In this document: in pieces, positions 36,846-45,855 of the stretch | Numbering within the stretch: the first letter of the stretch is position 1 | Layout: each line of letters opens with the position of its first letter | Assembly (NCBI RefSeq): GCF_037991315.1 | Contig: NZ_CP150300.1 | Coordinates: forward strand, 1,922,001 to 1,986,000 | From: Paenibacillus sp. FSL H8-0079 | Lineage (GTDB): Bacteria > Bacillota > Bacilli > Paenibacillales > Paenibacillaceae | Length of the DNA: 64,000 nt | Reading direction: 5' to 3' | Program-made: the position numbers and the translations under genes | The notes under the pieces: model-generated | Told to the model about the DNA's origin: nothing | Databases searched by the model: none | The model's input: the letters and a program-made list of their open reading frames with translations, nothing else

Positions 36846-38972
36846 ATGAAGGTTAATCTGCAAGATCAGAGAAAAATAGGTTGGGTCGCTATATGCGGCT
36901 TATTGTGTTTCCTCGCAAGTCAATGGTTTCGTTCTTCTTCAAGCTCTGATCTGATCATATCGGGTTACCCTGTTTTGACACTCTTGGGTGGATTCGCTGC
37001 GGCGGCGGCTTGTATCGGCATTTATAATCAAAGCTGGTTGTTTCGTACGCAGAAGCTGACCCTTCGGAGGGTGTTATTGACAACACTCTTTTTATTGATT
37101 GGACTGTTTGAACTGGTTCATATCGTTTCTTTTGCAGAAGAGATTCCGAACGGAGCGATGATGGAATCGGAATTCTCCTTGATGATGTCTACTATGGGGT
37201 CTTTGGTATGTTCAGTAGGTTTACTGCTCGTGTACACCATAACTGAGAAGGAAATTGCATTACCACGCAAATTCTTACTGTTCAGTGGGACGTTGGGTAC
37301 CTTTGTTATTCTATACACATTGGCTATTCAGGAATGGAGCATATTGCCGAATATGCTTGAGGGTGAAGTACTTGGCGGGATTTTCACCCGGGTTCATTTT
37401 ATCGTCGGATTGCTGTATGGCATTATTGCCGTTATTTTGTTTGTACAATGGAAAAAAACCAAGGATGGTGACTTGCCATCCATTCTATGCGGTATTCTGT
37501 GTTTCTTCTTTGGGGAATGTTATTTTATTTCCGCCACAGGGGTGAACGATCTCAATCTGCTGTTTGGATTGTTGAGTAACTGTATGGCATATTTTTTCAT
37601 CCAAAAAGGGTTGTACACGTCCGTTGTGGACACGCCGTTTCTGCAACAGCAGGTTGCTGAAGCCAAGATGAATTACATTGCTCATCATGAGGATGTGACG
37701 GGGCTTCCAAACCGTCGTCGCCTTTCGCAGCGGTTGAAAATGATGATGGATGATGCCGTGGTGGAGGAAAAGCTTGTCGGTGTGCTGGTCCTGAATATTA
37801 ATCGGTTCAAGACCATTAATGATTCGCTCGGACAGCAAGCAGCTAACCGGGTTCTTCGCCAGGTAGGTCAACGTCTGAAACATTCGTCACTTCCAGGAGA
37901 AGAAGTATTTGGCCTGGGAAGAGATGAGTTTGCATTGACGATGACAGATTTCAGCACAACCGATACAGCGTTGCGGAGAACAAGATCTATTTTACAACTC
38001 TTCGAGAAGCCTGTCCTGGTTGACGGTAATGAGTATCATCTTACACTTGGAATCGGCATGGCGATTTTCCCGCATGATGGTGAGTCACCACAGGAGATTA
38101 TTCAGAATGCAGATACGGCTCTGCACAATGCCAAAGAACAGGGCATGGAATTGAACCGTTATGCTCATGCGATGCAGATGAAAGCACAGGAACGTTTGCA
38201 GCTTGAGAATGATCTGCGGAAGGCGTTGGATCGAGGTCAGTTCTATCTGGTCTACCAGCCGCAGGTTAATCTGCAAAGTGGGCTAATCGTCGGCATGGAA
38301 GCATTGGTGCGCTGGCAGCATCCGCAGCGAGGTTCGGTATCTCCGGCTGAATTTATTCCTCTGGCAGAAGAAAGTGGGCTGATTGTACCGCTTGGCGAAT
38401 GGGTGCTTCGTGAAGCATGTGCACAGAATAAGCAGTGGCAGGAAGCCGGTTATCGTAAACTGTGTGTTTCGGTGAATCTGTCCATGAGACAGTTCAGGCA
38501 TTCGCATCTATTGGACAATATCAATGGCATTCTCAAGGAGACTGGGCTTGAGCCGGTATGGCTTGAATTGGAGATTACGGAGAGTATGACATTTGATAAA
38601 GACCGGGCATTCGAGCAGTTACGTAAAATCAAAGAGATTGGTGTGCATATCAGTATTGATGATTTTGGAACGGGATACAGCTCGTTGCACTATCTGAAGG
38701 ATCTGCCGATTGATCGGCTCAAGATTGACCGTTCATTCGTTAATGAGGTCATGGAGGACAGCAATAACGCTGCGATCGTATCGACCATCACTTCAATGGC
38801 TCATCATTTACATCTGAAAGTGACAGCTGAGGGCGTGGAGAACGAAGATCAGATGGTCTTTCTTCGCAATCAGCATTGTCACGAGGCTCAAGGGTATTTC
38901 TTCAGTAAACCGATTGAAGCCGCTGATTTTGAAAAGCGGTTTTTGAGAGATGTGGATAAACCCACAGGATAG
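36846..38972 (+). CDS. Membrane GGDEF-EAL protein, probable c-di-GMP phosphodiesterase
   Basis: A 708-residue protein. The first 265 residues contain about eight membrane helices (MASE-like sensor). The GGDEF domain at about 285-445 is degenerate: the signature is GRDEF (358-362) and the metal-binding D-x-D is N317-I-N319. The EAL domain (about 465-700) keeps its catalytic residues: EALVRW (E485), NLSMRQF, LEITES, IDDFGTGYSS, LKIDRSF, TAEGVE and QGYFFSKP. It should therefore hydrolyse c-di-GMP, with the GGDEF part perhaps binding GTP. GGAAGG precedes the ATG by about ten bases. The gene is monocistronic. Confidence 0.93.
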   Translation: MKVNLQDQRKIGWVAICGLLCFLASQWFRSSSSSDLIISGYPVLTLLGGFAAAAACIGIYNQSWLFRTQKLTLRRVLLTTLFLLIGLFELVHIVSFAEEIPNGAMMESEFSLMMSTMGSLVCSVGLLLVYTITEKEIALPRKFLLFSGTLGTFVILYTLAIQEWSILPNMLEGEVLGGIFTRVHFIVGLLYGIIAVILFVQWKKTKDGDLPSILCGILCFFFGECYFISATGVNDLNLLFGLLSNCMAYFFIQKGLYTSVVDTPFLQQQVAEAKMNYIAHHEDVTGLPNRRRLSQRLKMMMDDAVVEEKLVGVLVLNINRFKTINDSLGQQAANRVLRQVGQRLKHSSLPGEEVFGLGRDEFALTMTDFSTTDTALRRTRSILQLFEKPVLVDGNEYHLTLGIGMAIFPHDGESPQEIIQNADTALHNAKEQGMELNRYAHAMQMKAQERLQLENDLRKALDRGQFYLVYQPQVNLQSGLIVGMEALVRWQHPQRGSVSPAEFIPLAEESGLIVPLGEWVLREACAQNKQWQEAGYRKLCVSVNLSMRQFRHSHLLDNINGILKETGLEPVWLELEITESMTFDKDRAFEQLRKIKEIGVHISIDDFGTGYSSLHYLKDLPIDRLKIDRSFVNEVMEDSNNAAIVSTITSMAHHLHLKVTAEGVENEDQMVFLRNQHCHEAQGYFFSKPIEAADFEKRFLRDVDKPTG

Positions 38973-38977
38973 GGAAC

Positions 38978-39008
38978 AGCGGGGGCACGTGAGTGCTCCT
39001 GCTTTTTT
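38978..39008 (+). terminator. Terminator after the EAL gene
   Basis: AGCGGGGGCAC / GTGCTCCTGCT, 11 pairs with two G-U, then six T. Confidence 0.9.
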
Positions 39009-39045
39009 AAGATGGATGTGTAATGAAAAAAATGGTAAATATGAC

Positions 39046-39074
39046 TTGCATGCTATGGAGGATCATGGTATATT
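39046..39074 (+). promoter_or_regulatory. Promoter of tRNA-Gly
   Basis: TTGCAT (39046-39051), 17-base spacer, TATATT (39069-39074), about 60 bases upstream of the tRNA. Confidence 0.6.
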
Positions 39075-39134
39075 ATTCTTTGTAAAATCACTGTTAACTT
39101 CTGAACGGAACTTAACAATTAGATCGTCAATCAT

Positions 39135-39205
39135 GCGGGTGTAGTTCAATGGTAGAACTTTAGCCTTCCAAGCTAATAGCGTGGGTTCGATTCCCATCAC
39201 CCGCT
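39135..39205 (+). tRNA. tRNA-Gly, anticodon TCC
   Basis: A 71-base cloverleaf: acceptor GCGGGTG/CACCCGC, D arm GTTC...GAAC, anticodon stem TTAGC/GCTAA with loop CTTCCAA, T arm GTGGG-TTCGATT-CCCAT, discriminator T. The 3' CCA is not encoded. Confidence 0.97.
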
Positions 39206-39223
39206 TAACGAAGCAGTACCCAG

Positions 39224-39249
39224 AGCCCTTGCGATGCAGGGGCTTTTTT
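39224..39249 (+). terminator. Terminator after tRNA-Gly
   Basis: AGCCCTTGC (39224-39232) and GCAGGGGCT (39236-39244), one G-U, then a T run. Confidence 0.9.
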
Positions 39250-39281
39250 CTTTTGCTCTAAAAGAAATATGAGGGTAACCT

Positions 39282-39309
39282 TTGCTTTTTAACAATGATC
39301 TGGTACAAT
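39282..39309 (+). promoter_or_regulatory. Candidate promoter of the ABC-F leader
   Basis: TTGCTT (39282-39287), 16-base spacer, TACAAT (39304-39309) with an extended TGG before it. Confidence 0.55.
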
Positions 39310-39448
39310 AACGGAGAAATTGATACTACACATGAATGAGAGGTAACCATACGTCCCATGAAGTAAAACACATGAATTGAACCCCAGTTAACTGCAGACG
39401 GTTGTATGACGCAGTCAGCCAGAGCGGCTGAGCAATGAGGGGATTCGT

Positions 39449-39553
39449 GTGTCCAAATTCAGCTATGGGAAAAGGTATGGAGCAAGTAAGCCTTTGAGGT
39501 TTACGTGTACCCTGTATTTGGGGTTTCTTTGTTCATGCCGTAGCTTACCTTAG
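39449..39553 (+). CDS. Candidate 34-residue leader peptide upstream of ABC-F
   Basis: A frame too short for normal gene finding: GTG at 39449, six bases after GAGGGG, ending TAG at 39551-39553. The peptide starts MSKFSYGKRYGASKPLRF and ends YLGFLCSCRSLP; it is basic early and hydrophobic late. It lies in the leader between a promoter and an intrinsic terminator, the layout of ribosome-stalling attenuators for antibiotic-resistance genes. A second short frame (ATG at 39336, 14 residues) lies upstream. Expression is inferred only. Confidence 0.5.
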   Translation: MSKFSYGKRYGASKPLRFTCTLYLGFLCSCRSLP

Positions 39554-39591
39554 ATCTGTCTTTGAATGCTTGATCCAACCCTGAATTGCCA

Positions 39592-39621
39592 AACCGCCGG
39601 CTGATGCCAGCGGTTTTTTTT
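39592..39621 (+). terminator. Attenuator-type terminator before the ABC-F gene
   Basis: AACCGC (39592-39597) and GCGGTT (39610-39615) with inner GGC/GCC, then eight T. It lies 35 bases upstream of the ABC-F start and downstream of the gene's probable promoter, so read-through must be regulated or partial. Confidence 0.85.
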
Positions 39622-39656
39622 GTTCAGCAAAAAGGATGCAGGAAGGATGAGGCCTC

Positions 39657-41549
39657 ATGACGACATTGGTACGCTTACATGAAGTATCAAAAGAGTGGAA
39701 CGGTATTGAATTGTTTACAGGATTGAATCTGGAGATTAATGAGGGCGAGCGACTCGCGATTCTAGGTCGCAACGGATGCGGCAAGACAACGTTGTTACGT
39801 ATCATTTTGGGTGAAGAGCATGGTGGTGGACGGATTGAACGTCATATCCCGCAACAGGAATGGGGATTCATGCGCCAGCGTTCGGAGATTGAGGGCGTGA
39901 TGAATGTAATGGATGCGGTCCGACGTGAGAGCGGTCAGATCTATGAAGTGAAACGGAAACTGGAGGAATTGGAACAACGCTTGAGCATCAGCAGTGAGGC
40001 TGATGATGAGCTACTTGCAGCCTACACAAAAGTGATGGATCAATATGAACAGCTTAACGGATATATGTGGGAGACCGAGGTAGAGAAGGTACTGACACGC
40101 CTTGGTTTATCCGCAGAGCATTGGAACAGACCCTATCATTCCTTGAGCGGTGGACAAAAAACAAAGGTTCGTTTGGCAGGCCTGCTTGTCAGCAAACCTA
40201 AATTCCTGATCCTGGATGAACCCACGAATCATCTGGATGAGGGAAGCATGCGTTGGCTTGAAGAGTGGTTATCCTCATATGAAGGTACGCTGTTATTTGT
40301 ATCTCACGATCGTACGTTTATTGATCAGGTAGCAACAGGAGTGATTGAGTTCAGTTCAGAGGCTTTGACCAAATACAAGGGCGGGTACTCCGAGTACAAG
40401 GTCCACAAAGAGCGTGAATTACGGGAACAGGAAACGATCTACCGCAGGCAGGAGTTGGAACGAAAGGCGCTGGAAGAGACGATTCGTAATTATCAGGAAT
40501 GGTTCCATAAAGCGCATAACTCAGCGACCGATGTGGAGGTGAAGATCACCCAGAGCTTCTACAAGGCCAAAGCCAACAAGAATATTTCACGTTACCATGC
40601 GAAACAAAAACAGTTGGAGCGGTTGGAGCGGGAACGGGTGGATAAACCGTGTGAAGCTACCAAGTTGAATATGGAATTGCAGATGAGTACACTGGCTGCA
40701 CGTCAGCTGCTTGCGCTGGAAGAGGTGAGTTTTTCATATACGGGTAACCAGCCCTTGCTTCGCGACCTTCGAATCACTGTTGAACGTGGAGACCGTGTTG
40801 CCGTACGAGGCCCTAATGGAACGGGCAAGACGACACTGTTGAAGCTGATGATTGGTGAGCTGGAACCCTCCCAAGGCAAGGTAACACGGCATCCACAGCT
40901 GAGAATTGGTTACTTTTCACAGGAGTTGGAAGGACTTCCCGAGACTCTGACGCTGCTGGACAGCTTGCTTACCCTTCCATCCATGACACAAAGTGCGGCA
41001 CGTACCATTCTGGGATGTTTCCTGTTTTCCAGGGATGATGTGTTCAAGCAGATCGGGGATTTGAGCATGGGAGAAAAGTGCAGAGTGGCATTTCTGAGGC
41101 TTTACTTTGGCGGAGCGAATCTGCTGGTGCTGGATGAGCCGACCAACTATCTGGACATCGATACCCAGGAAGTCATGGAGAATGTATTAAAACAGGCTTC
41201 AGGTGCTTTGGTGCTTGTATCCCATGACCGTATGCTGACGAAGTCACTTGCGAATCGCTTGTGCGATCTGGAACCTGGTGGCACAGCAACCCTGTTTGAA
41301 GGAAGTGTGCCGGATTGGGAGGAGTCCATTAAACTTCGGGAGCTGGCGCTCGAGACCCGGGAATCCGATGACGAACGGTTGCGATTGGAGATGCGCTTAT
41401 CCGAGTTACTGTCTCCTGTGAGCGCTGCTGGAAAAGACAGTCTGACACTGCCTGAACACGAGAGTGAACGAGCAGTCGAGGCAACGGAGATTCGCGAAAT
41501 CCAGCAGCGCCTGAAACAATTGAAAGATAAGGGTGCAAGCATAAATTAG
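39657..41549 (+). CDS. ABC-F family ATPase, probable ribosome protection type
   Basis: A 630-residue cytosolic protein with two ATPase domains and no membrane part. Domain one: [33 protein letters not shown] lysine/glutamate-rich interdomain linker (about residues 240-345, the tip that reaches the ribosomal E site) follows. Domain two: [31 protein letters not shown]. The C-terminal tail is a charged coiled coil. Related proteins include VmlR- and Vga-type factors that dislodge lincosamides, streptogramins or pleuromutilins. The attenuator upstream strengthens this reading, but a housekeeping role is possible. The ATG follows GGAAGGATGAGG. Confidence 0.88.
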   Translation: MTTLVRLHEVSKEWNGIELFTGLNLEINEGERLAILGRNGCGKTTLLRIILGEEHGGGRIERHIPQQEWGFMRQRSEIEGVMNVMDAVRRESGQIYEVKRKLEELEQRLSISSEADDELLAAYTKVMDQYEQLNGYMWETEVEKVLTRLGLSAEHWNRPYHSLSGGQKTKVRLAGLLVSKPKFLILDEPTNHLDEGSMRWLEEWLSSYEGTLLFVSHDRTFIDQVATGVIEFSSEALTKYKGGYSEYKVHKERELREQETIYRRQELERKALEETIRNYQEWFHKAHNSATDVEVKITQSFYKAKANKNISRYHAKQKQLERLERERVDKPCEATKLNMELQMSTLAARQLLALEEVSFSYTGNQPLLRDLRITVERGDRVAVRGPNGTGKTTLLKLMIGELEPSQGKVTRHPQLRIGYFSQELEGLPETLTLLDSLLTLPSMTQSAARTILGCFLFSRDDVFKQIGDLSMGEKCRVAFLRLYFGGANLLVLDEPTNYLDIDTQEVMENVLKQASGALVLVSHDRMLTKSLANRLCDLEPGGTATLFEGSVPDWEESIKLRELALETRESDDERLRLEMRLSELLSPVSAAGKDSLTLPEHESERAVEATEIREIQQRLKQLKDKGASIN

Positions 41550-41630
41550 AAGATGGACGGCTTGCTATTTCAATCTATTTTGCATATAATTATGAACGAT
41601 CATCGATGATTACATCGATATGGGGAAGTG

Positions 41631-41794
41631 TTCAAAAAGATCGGTTTTCAGTACCAAGAAGATGGGATGAAGATAGAAATGGAGTAGCGGAGCGTAGGGA
41701 AAACTACGTGAGCAACGGACATTTCGGCTGAATGCCATATTCGATGCTGATGATGCCGTCAGGCATCATTCGTAATCAAAAGCGGACTTTTTGA
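41631..41794. repeat. MITE-like intergenic repeat, 164 bases
   Basis: Imperfect terminal inverted repeats (TTCAAAAAGATCGGTTTT at 41631-41648; AAAAGCGGACTTTTTGA at 41778-41794) enclose two hairpins: CGTAG/CTACG (41693-41708) and GATGATGCC/GGCATCATT (41749-41770). There is no reading frame of note. It resembles dispersed intergenic repeats I associate with Paenibacillus genomes. A copy count cannot be made here. Confidence 0.6.
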
Positions 41795-41819
41795 CAACCT
41801 CTAGAGGTTTAACTTAAAA
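41791..41819 (+). promoter_or_regulatory. Candidate promoter of the pheS T-box leader
   Basis: TTGACA (41791-41796), 17-base spacer, TTAAAA (41814-41819). The -35 overlaps the right end of the repeat at 41631-41794. Confidence 0.5.
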
Positions 41820-41825
41820 GCAAAC

Positions 41826-42113
41826 GTGATGATGGAGATAAGTAAGCAGTGCCTCTGGACAGGGAGGAAGCGCCGTAGATTGAGAGCGTTTCTGTAGAAC
41901 AAGGCTGCCGAAATTCACTCCGAAGCGGTTCCCTGAACCTGTTTGTGTGCAGACACAGAGGCAACAGTAGGGGCAAACGGTTAACGGTCGTTATTCCGTA
42001 CAAAGTGAGATAGAACGAGTTGCAGGCCAAAGGGGCCGTGCAGCAAGGGATGTCTAACAAGGGTGGTACCACGGTCTTTTCGTCCCTTCAGGGGAGAGAA
42101 GGCCTTTTTTTGT
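41826..42113 (+). ncRNA. T-box leader, phenylalanine specifier TTC
   Basis: T-box sequence GGTGGTACCACGG at 42062-42074. The specifier TTC is at 41914-41916 in the context GAAA-TTC-ACTCCGAAGC. The terminator is GGTCTTTTCGTCCCT / GGGGAGAGAAGGCC followed by T7 (to 42113). It controls pheST by the charging level of tRNA-Phe. Confidence 0.94.
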
Positions 42114-42146
42114 TGCAAAAACACCACAAAAAGGGGGCAATTACAC

Positions 42147-43181
42147 ATGAAAGAACGTTTAGAGGCATTAAAGATCGAAGCGCTGGAGCAGTTGTCTGGT
42201 GTGAATGATCCGCAGACGCTCAGTGATCTGCGTGTGAAGTATTTGGGGAAAAAGGGTGCATTGACTGAAATTTTGCGCGGAATGGGTGCGCTTAGTGCAG
42301 AGGAACGTCCAGTTATTGGTCAAGTAGCCAATGATGTTCGGGCTGCCATTGAGGAAGTCATCGACAGCAAGCAGGATCAGTTCCAGAAGGAAGAGACAGC
42401 GAAGCGTCTGCAATCCGAGAAAATTGATGTGACCCTGCCAGGACGTCGTGGACGTCAAGGCGGACTGCATCCACTGACCAAAGTGGTACAGGAGATCGAA
42501 GATATTTTCATCGGTATGGGATACCGCGTAGCGGAAGGTCCTGAAGTCGAAATGGATTATTACAACTTTGAAGCATTGAATCTGCCGAAGAATCACCCGG
42601 CGCGCGATATGCAGGATTCCTTCTATGTTACAGAAGACTTGTTGATGCGTACCCATACGTCTCCGGTTCAAGTACGTACCATGCAGAGCATGAAGGGCGA
42701 AGTGCCTGTCAAAGTCATCTGCCCAGGTAAAGTATACCGCCGTGATGACGACGATGCGACGCACTCTTTCCAATTCAACCAGGTTGAAGGATTGGTCATC
42801 AGCGAAAACATTCGTATGAGCGATCTGAAAGGAACCCTGCTGCAATTCGTGCGCGAAATGTTCGGTTCCCACACAGAAATTCGTCTGCGTCCAAGCTTCT
42901 TCCCGTTCACAGAGCCAAGTGCGGAAGTGGATGTAACCTGTGTACAATGTGGCGGCAGCGGCTGTCGCGTATGTAAGCAAACAGGCTGGCTTGAAATTTT
43001 GGGCGGCGGTATGGTTCACCCGAAAGTACTGGAAATGGGTGGTTATGATCCGGAGAAATACAGTGGTTTCGCATTTGGTATGGGTGTAGAACGTATCGCC
43101 ATGCTGAAGTATGGTGTTGATGATATCCGTCACTTCTACAATAGTGATCTGACCTTCCTGAAGCAATTCGGACGGCTGTAA
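42147..43181 (+). CDS. pheS: Phenylalanyl-tRNA synthetase, alpha chain
   Basis: A 344-residue catalytic subunit. The start at 42147 ([16 protein letters not shown]) has AAAGGGGG upstream; the frame extends into the T-box terminator, which is not coding. Class II motif 2 includes [20 protein letters not shown], and motif 3 is [17 protein letters not shown]. An N-terminal coiled coil for tRNA contact is present. It forms an (alpha-beta)2 enzyme with PheT, encoded 82 bases downstream. Confidence 0.97.
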   Translation: MKERLEALKIEALEQLSGVNDPQTLSDLRVKYLGKKGALTEILRGMGALSAEERPVIGQVANDVRAAIEEVIDSKQDQFQKEETAKRLQSEKIDVTLPGRRGRQGGLHPLTKVVQEIEDIFIGMGYRVAEGPEVEMDYYNFEALNLPKNHPARDMQDSFYVTEDLLMRTHTSPVQVRTMQSMKGEVPVKVICPGKVYRRDDDDATHSFQFNQVEGLVISENIRMSDLKGTLLQFVREMFGSHTEIRLRPSFFPFTEPSAEVDVTCVQCGGSGCRVCKQTGWLEILGGGMVHPKVLEMGGYDPEKYSGFAFGMGVERIAMLKYGVDDIRHFYNSDLTFLKQFGRL

Positions 43182-43263
43182 TTTTAAGACAAGATAGATT
43201 AACCATATAGAGCAAGCGAATGAACCGGGAACACCAATTTATAGATGAAGGAAGTGAACGTCC

Positions 43264-45717
43264 ATGAGAGTATCGACAGATTGGCTGTCTGATTATATTT
43301 CCCTTGAAGGTGTGACGCCACAGGAATTGGCAGAGAAAATCACCCGTGCGGGAGTAGAAATTGATGTAGTGGAGAACCGCAACAAGGGCGTGAATAAAGT
43401 TGTTGTGGGTTATGTGAAGAGCAAGGAGAAACACCCGGATGCCGACAAACTTAATGTATGTGTCATCGATGCTGGTCAGGAAGAAGATCTGCAGATCGTG
43501 TGTGGCGCGAAAAATGTGGATGCAGGCCAAAAAGTAGTCGTAGCCCTGGTTGGAGCGAAGCTCCCTGGTGGATTGGATATCAAAAAAGCCAAACTGCGCG
43601 GTGTTGTATCCCTTGGCATGATCTGTTCCGCCAAAGAGCTAGGCATGAACGACAAATTGTTGCCGAAAGATCAGCAGGAAGGTATTCTCGTTCTGCCAGA
43701 ACAAACAGAGGTTGGCAAGCCAATCAGCCAGGTTCTTGGTCTCGACGATCATGTGCTTGAACTGGACCTGACACCGAACCGTTCCGACTGTCTCAGCATG
43801 CGTGGTGCAGCTTATGAAGTGGGTGCCATCCTGGGTCGTGAAGTGAAGCTGCCGAGTCCCAAAGACCAACTGGTTGAGGTTGGTGATGCGGCTGCGAATC
43901 ATATCTCGGTAGAGATTAAGGCACAAGAGCAATGCAGTCACTATGCAGCTCGTTATGTAACAGGCATTAAGCTGGGTGCTTCCCCGCTGTGGATGCAAAA
44001 CCGTCTGATGGCAGCAGGTGTTCGTCCGATCAATAACATCGTTGATATCACGAACTATGTCATGCTGGAATACGGCCAACCGCTACATGCATTCGATGCG
44101 GATAAGTTGGAAAAAGGTCATATTGAAGTGCGGATGGCCAACGAAGGCGAAACGATTGTTACGTTGGATGGCCAGGAGCGTAACCTGGAGCCACATATGT
44201 TGCTTATCACAGATGGCGTGAAACCGGTAGCCATCGCTGGGGTTATGGGTGGCGAGAATTCCGAGGTGTCGGAAAGCACGGTAAATCTGTTGCTGGAGTC
44301 CGCCAAGTTCGATGGCGGAACCGTTCGGAAAACGTCGCGCCAACTGGGGCTGCGTTCCGAAGCAAGCATGCGTTTTGAGAAGGAAGTAGATCCGGGTGCG
44401 GTCATTACGGCTTTGGATCGTGCAGCTGAACTGATTCAGCGTTATGCTGAAGGTGAAGTGCACCAAGGAATCGTGGAAGCTGGAGCGGAAGCTGCGGAGA
44501 AACGTGTAATTCAATTGTCGCTGGACAGACTGAATCGTTATCTGGGAACAGATCTGTCTTTGCTTGAGGTGAAAACCATCTTCACTCGCTTGCACTTTGC
44601 ATGTGGTGATGCTGATCAAGGATTGCTGGATGTGGAAGTACCAACACGCAGAGGGGATATTACGCTCGATGTAGACCTGTTTGAAGAAATTGCGCGTCTG
44701 TACGGATATGACAACATTCCTACCACATGGATTGAAGGACCGACGACTCCGGGTGCTTATACACGCTCTCAAGCGATGCGTCGCACGATTCGTGGATTGC
44801 TCTCAGGCAGTGGCTGGCAGGAAATGATCAGTTACTCCTTTGTACACCCGGATAAAGCGACTCTGTTCCCGGCGCTGACACAAGGCAGTAAAGCGGTGAA
44901 GCTCGCGATGCCTATGAGTGAGGACCGCAGTGTGCTTCGTACGAGTATTTTGCCGCAAATGCTGGATGCAGCGGTGTATAATATGAACCGTAAACAGGAT
45001 TCACTGGCTGTATTTGAAGTGGGCAATGTATTCTTCACTGAAGAAGATCAATTGACCAAGCAACCACATGAGATTCCGGTATTGGGCTTGCTGCTTACCG
45101 GGAATCGTGCAAGCCAGCAATGGAATGTTGGAGTGGAGAAAGTAGACTTCTTCGATCTGAAAGGTGCGCTTGAGCATCTGTTCGCCTATGTGGGTTTGGA
45201 ACAACGCATTCGCTTGGTAGCAAACAGTCCTGAAGGTTTCCATCCGGGACGTTCTGCATCGGTTTATCTGGAAGGGAAGGATGGCGGAGAAGGCACATTG
45301 ATCGGTACATTGGGTCAATTGCATCCGGAACTGCAACAGCAGTATGATCTGAATGATGTGTACATCGCAGAGATTGTACTTGAATCGATCTACAATGAAG
45401 CAGACGCTGACATTCGTTATCGTGAACTTCCGCGTTTCCCAGCCATGGAACGTGATATCGCGGTTGTTGTGAATGAGGATATTGAAGCTGGAGATATGCT
45501 GCGCGCCATTCGTGAATCAGCGGGTGAGTTGCTGCAAACCGTACAGGTATTCGATATATTCACGGGCAGCAAACTGGGCGAAAACAAGAAGAGCGTGGCG
45601 ATGGCGCTGGTGTACCGGAATCGTGAACGTACACTGACTGATGAGGAAGTTACTGAAGTTCATGCCCGTGTAGTGGCTCGTCTGGAAGAGCAATTCGGAG
45701 CGGAATTGCGTAAATAG
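43264..45717 (+). CDS. pheT: Phenylalanyl-tRNA synthetase, beta chain
   Basis: An 817-residue subunit of normal length. Domain order: N-terminal tRNA-binding OB fold (VGYVKSKEKHPDADKLNVC, about 40-160), B3/4 editing domain (about 210-400, RPINNIVDITNYVMLEYGQP), B5 (about 405-480), catalytic-like core, and C-terminal ferredoxin-like anticodon-binding domain (about 720-815, RYRELPRFPAMERDIAVVV). AAGGAAGTGAACG precedes the ATG. Confidence 0.97.
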   Translation: MRVSTDWLSDYISLEGVTPQELAEKITRAGVEIDVVENRNKGVNKVVVGYVKSKEKHPDADKLNVCVIDAGQEEDLQIVCGAKNVDAGQKVVVALVGAKLPGGLDIKKAKLRGVVSLGMICSAKELGMNDKLLPKDQQEGILVLPEQTEVGKPISQVLGLDDHVLELDLTPNRSDCLSMRGAAYEVGAILGREVKLPSPKDQLVEVGDAAANHISVEIKAQEQCSHYAARYVTGIKLGASPLWMQNRLMAAGVRPINNIVDITNYVMLEYGQPLHAFDADKLEKGHIEVRMANEGETIVTLDGQERNLEPHMLLITDGVKPVAIAGVMGGENSEVSESTVNLLLESAKFDGGTVRKTSRQLGLRSEASMRFEKEVDPGAVITALDRAAELIQRYAEGEVHQGIVEAGAEAAEKRVIQLSLDRLNRYLGTDLSLLEVKTIFTRLHFACGDADQGLLDVEVPTRRGDITLDVDLFEEIARLYGYDNIPTTWIEGPTTPGAYTRSQAMRRTIRGLLSGSGWQEMISYSFVHPDKATLFPALTQGSKAVKLAMPMSEDRSVLRTSILPQMLDAAVYNMNRKQDSLAVFEVGNVFFTEEDQLTKQPHEIPVLGLLLTGNRASQQWNVGVEKVDFFDLKGALEHLFAYVGLEQRIRLVANSPEGFHPGRSASVYLEGKDGGEGTLIGTLGQLHPELQQQYDLNDVYIAEIVLESIYNEADADIRYRELPRFPAMERDIAVVVNEDIEAGDMLRAIRESAGELLQTVQVFDIFTGSKLGENKKSVAMALVYRNRERTLTDEEVTEVHARVVARLEEQFGAELRK

Positions 45718-45761
45718 GCCAGAAGAAGATTTTTTGAACAAAGATTAGCAGGAATTGTTTG

Positions 45762-45807
45762 AAGTCACATCGAATCCTTAGCATTAGAGGATCGATGTGA
45801 CTTTTTT
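45762..45807 (+). terminator. Terminator of pheST
   Basis: AAGTCACATCG (45762-45772) and CGATGTGACTT (45793-45803) with inner ATCCT/AGAGGAT pairing, then six T. Confidence 0.92.
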
Positions 45808-45855
45808 GTGATTACAGCTTAGAATCAACATACAGACTTGAAGGAGGGCACAACT

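Noticed and set aside
42063..42146. N-terminal extension of PheS
   Set aside because: The frame runs through the T-box terminator; the ATG at 42147 has a proper ribosome site and matches the family start.
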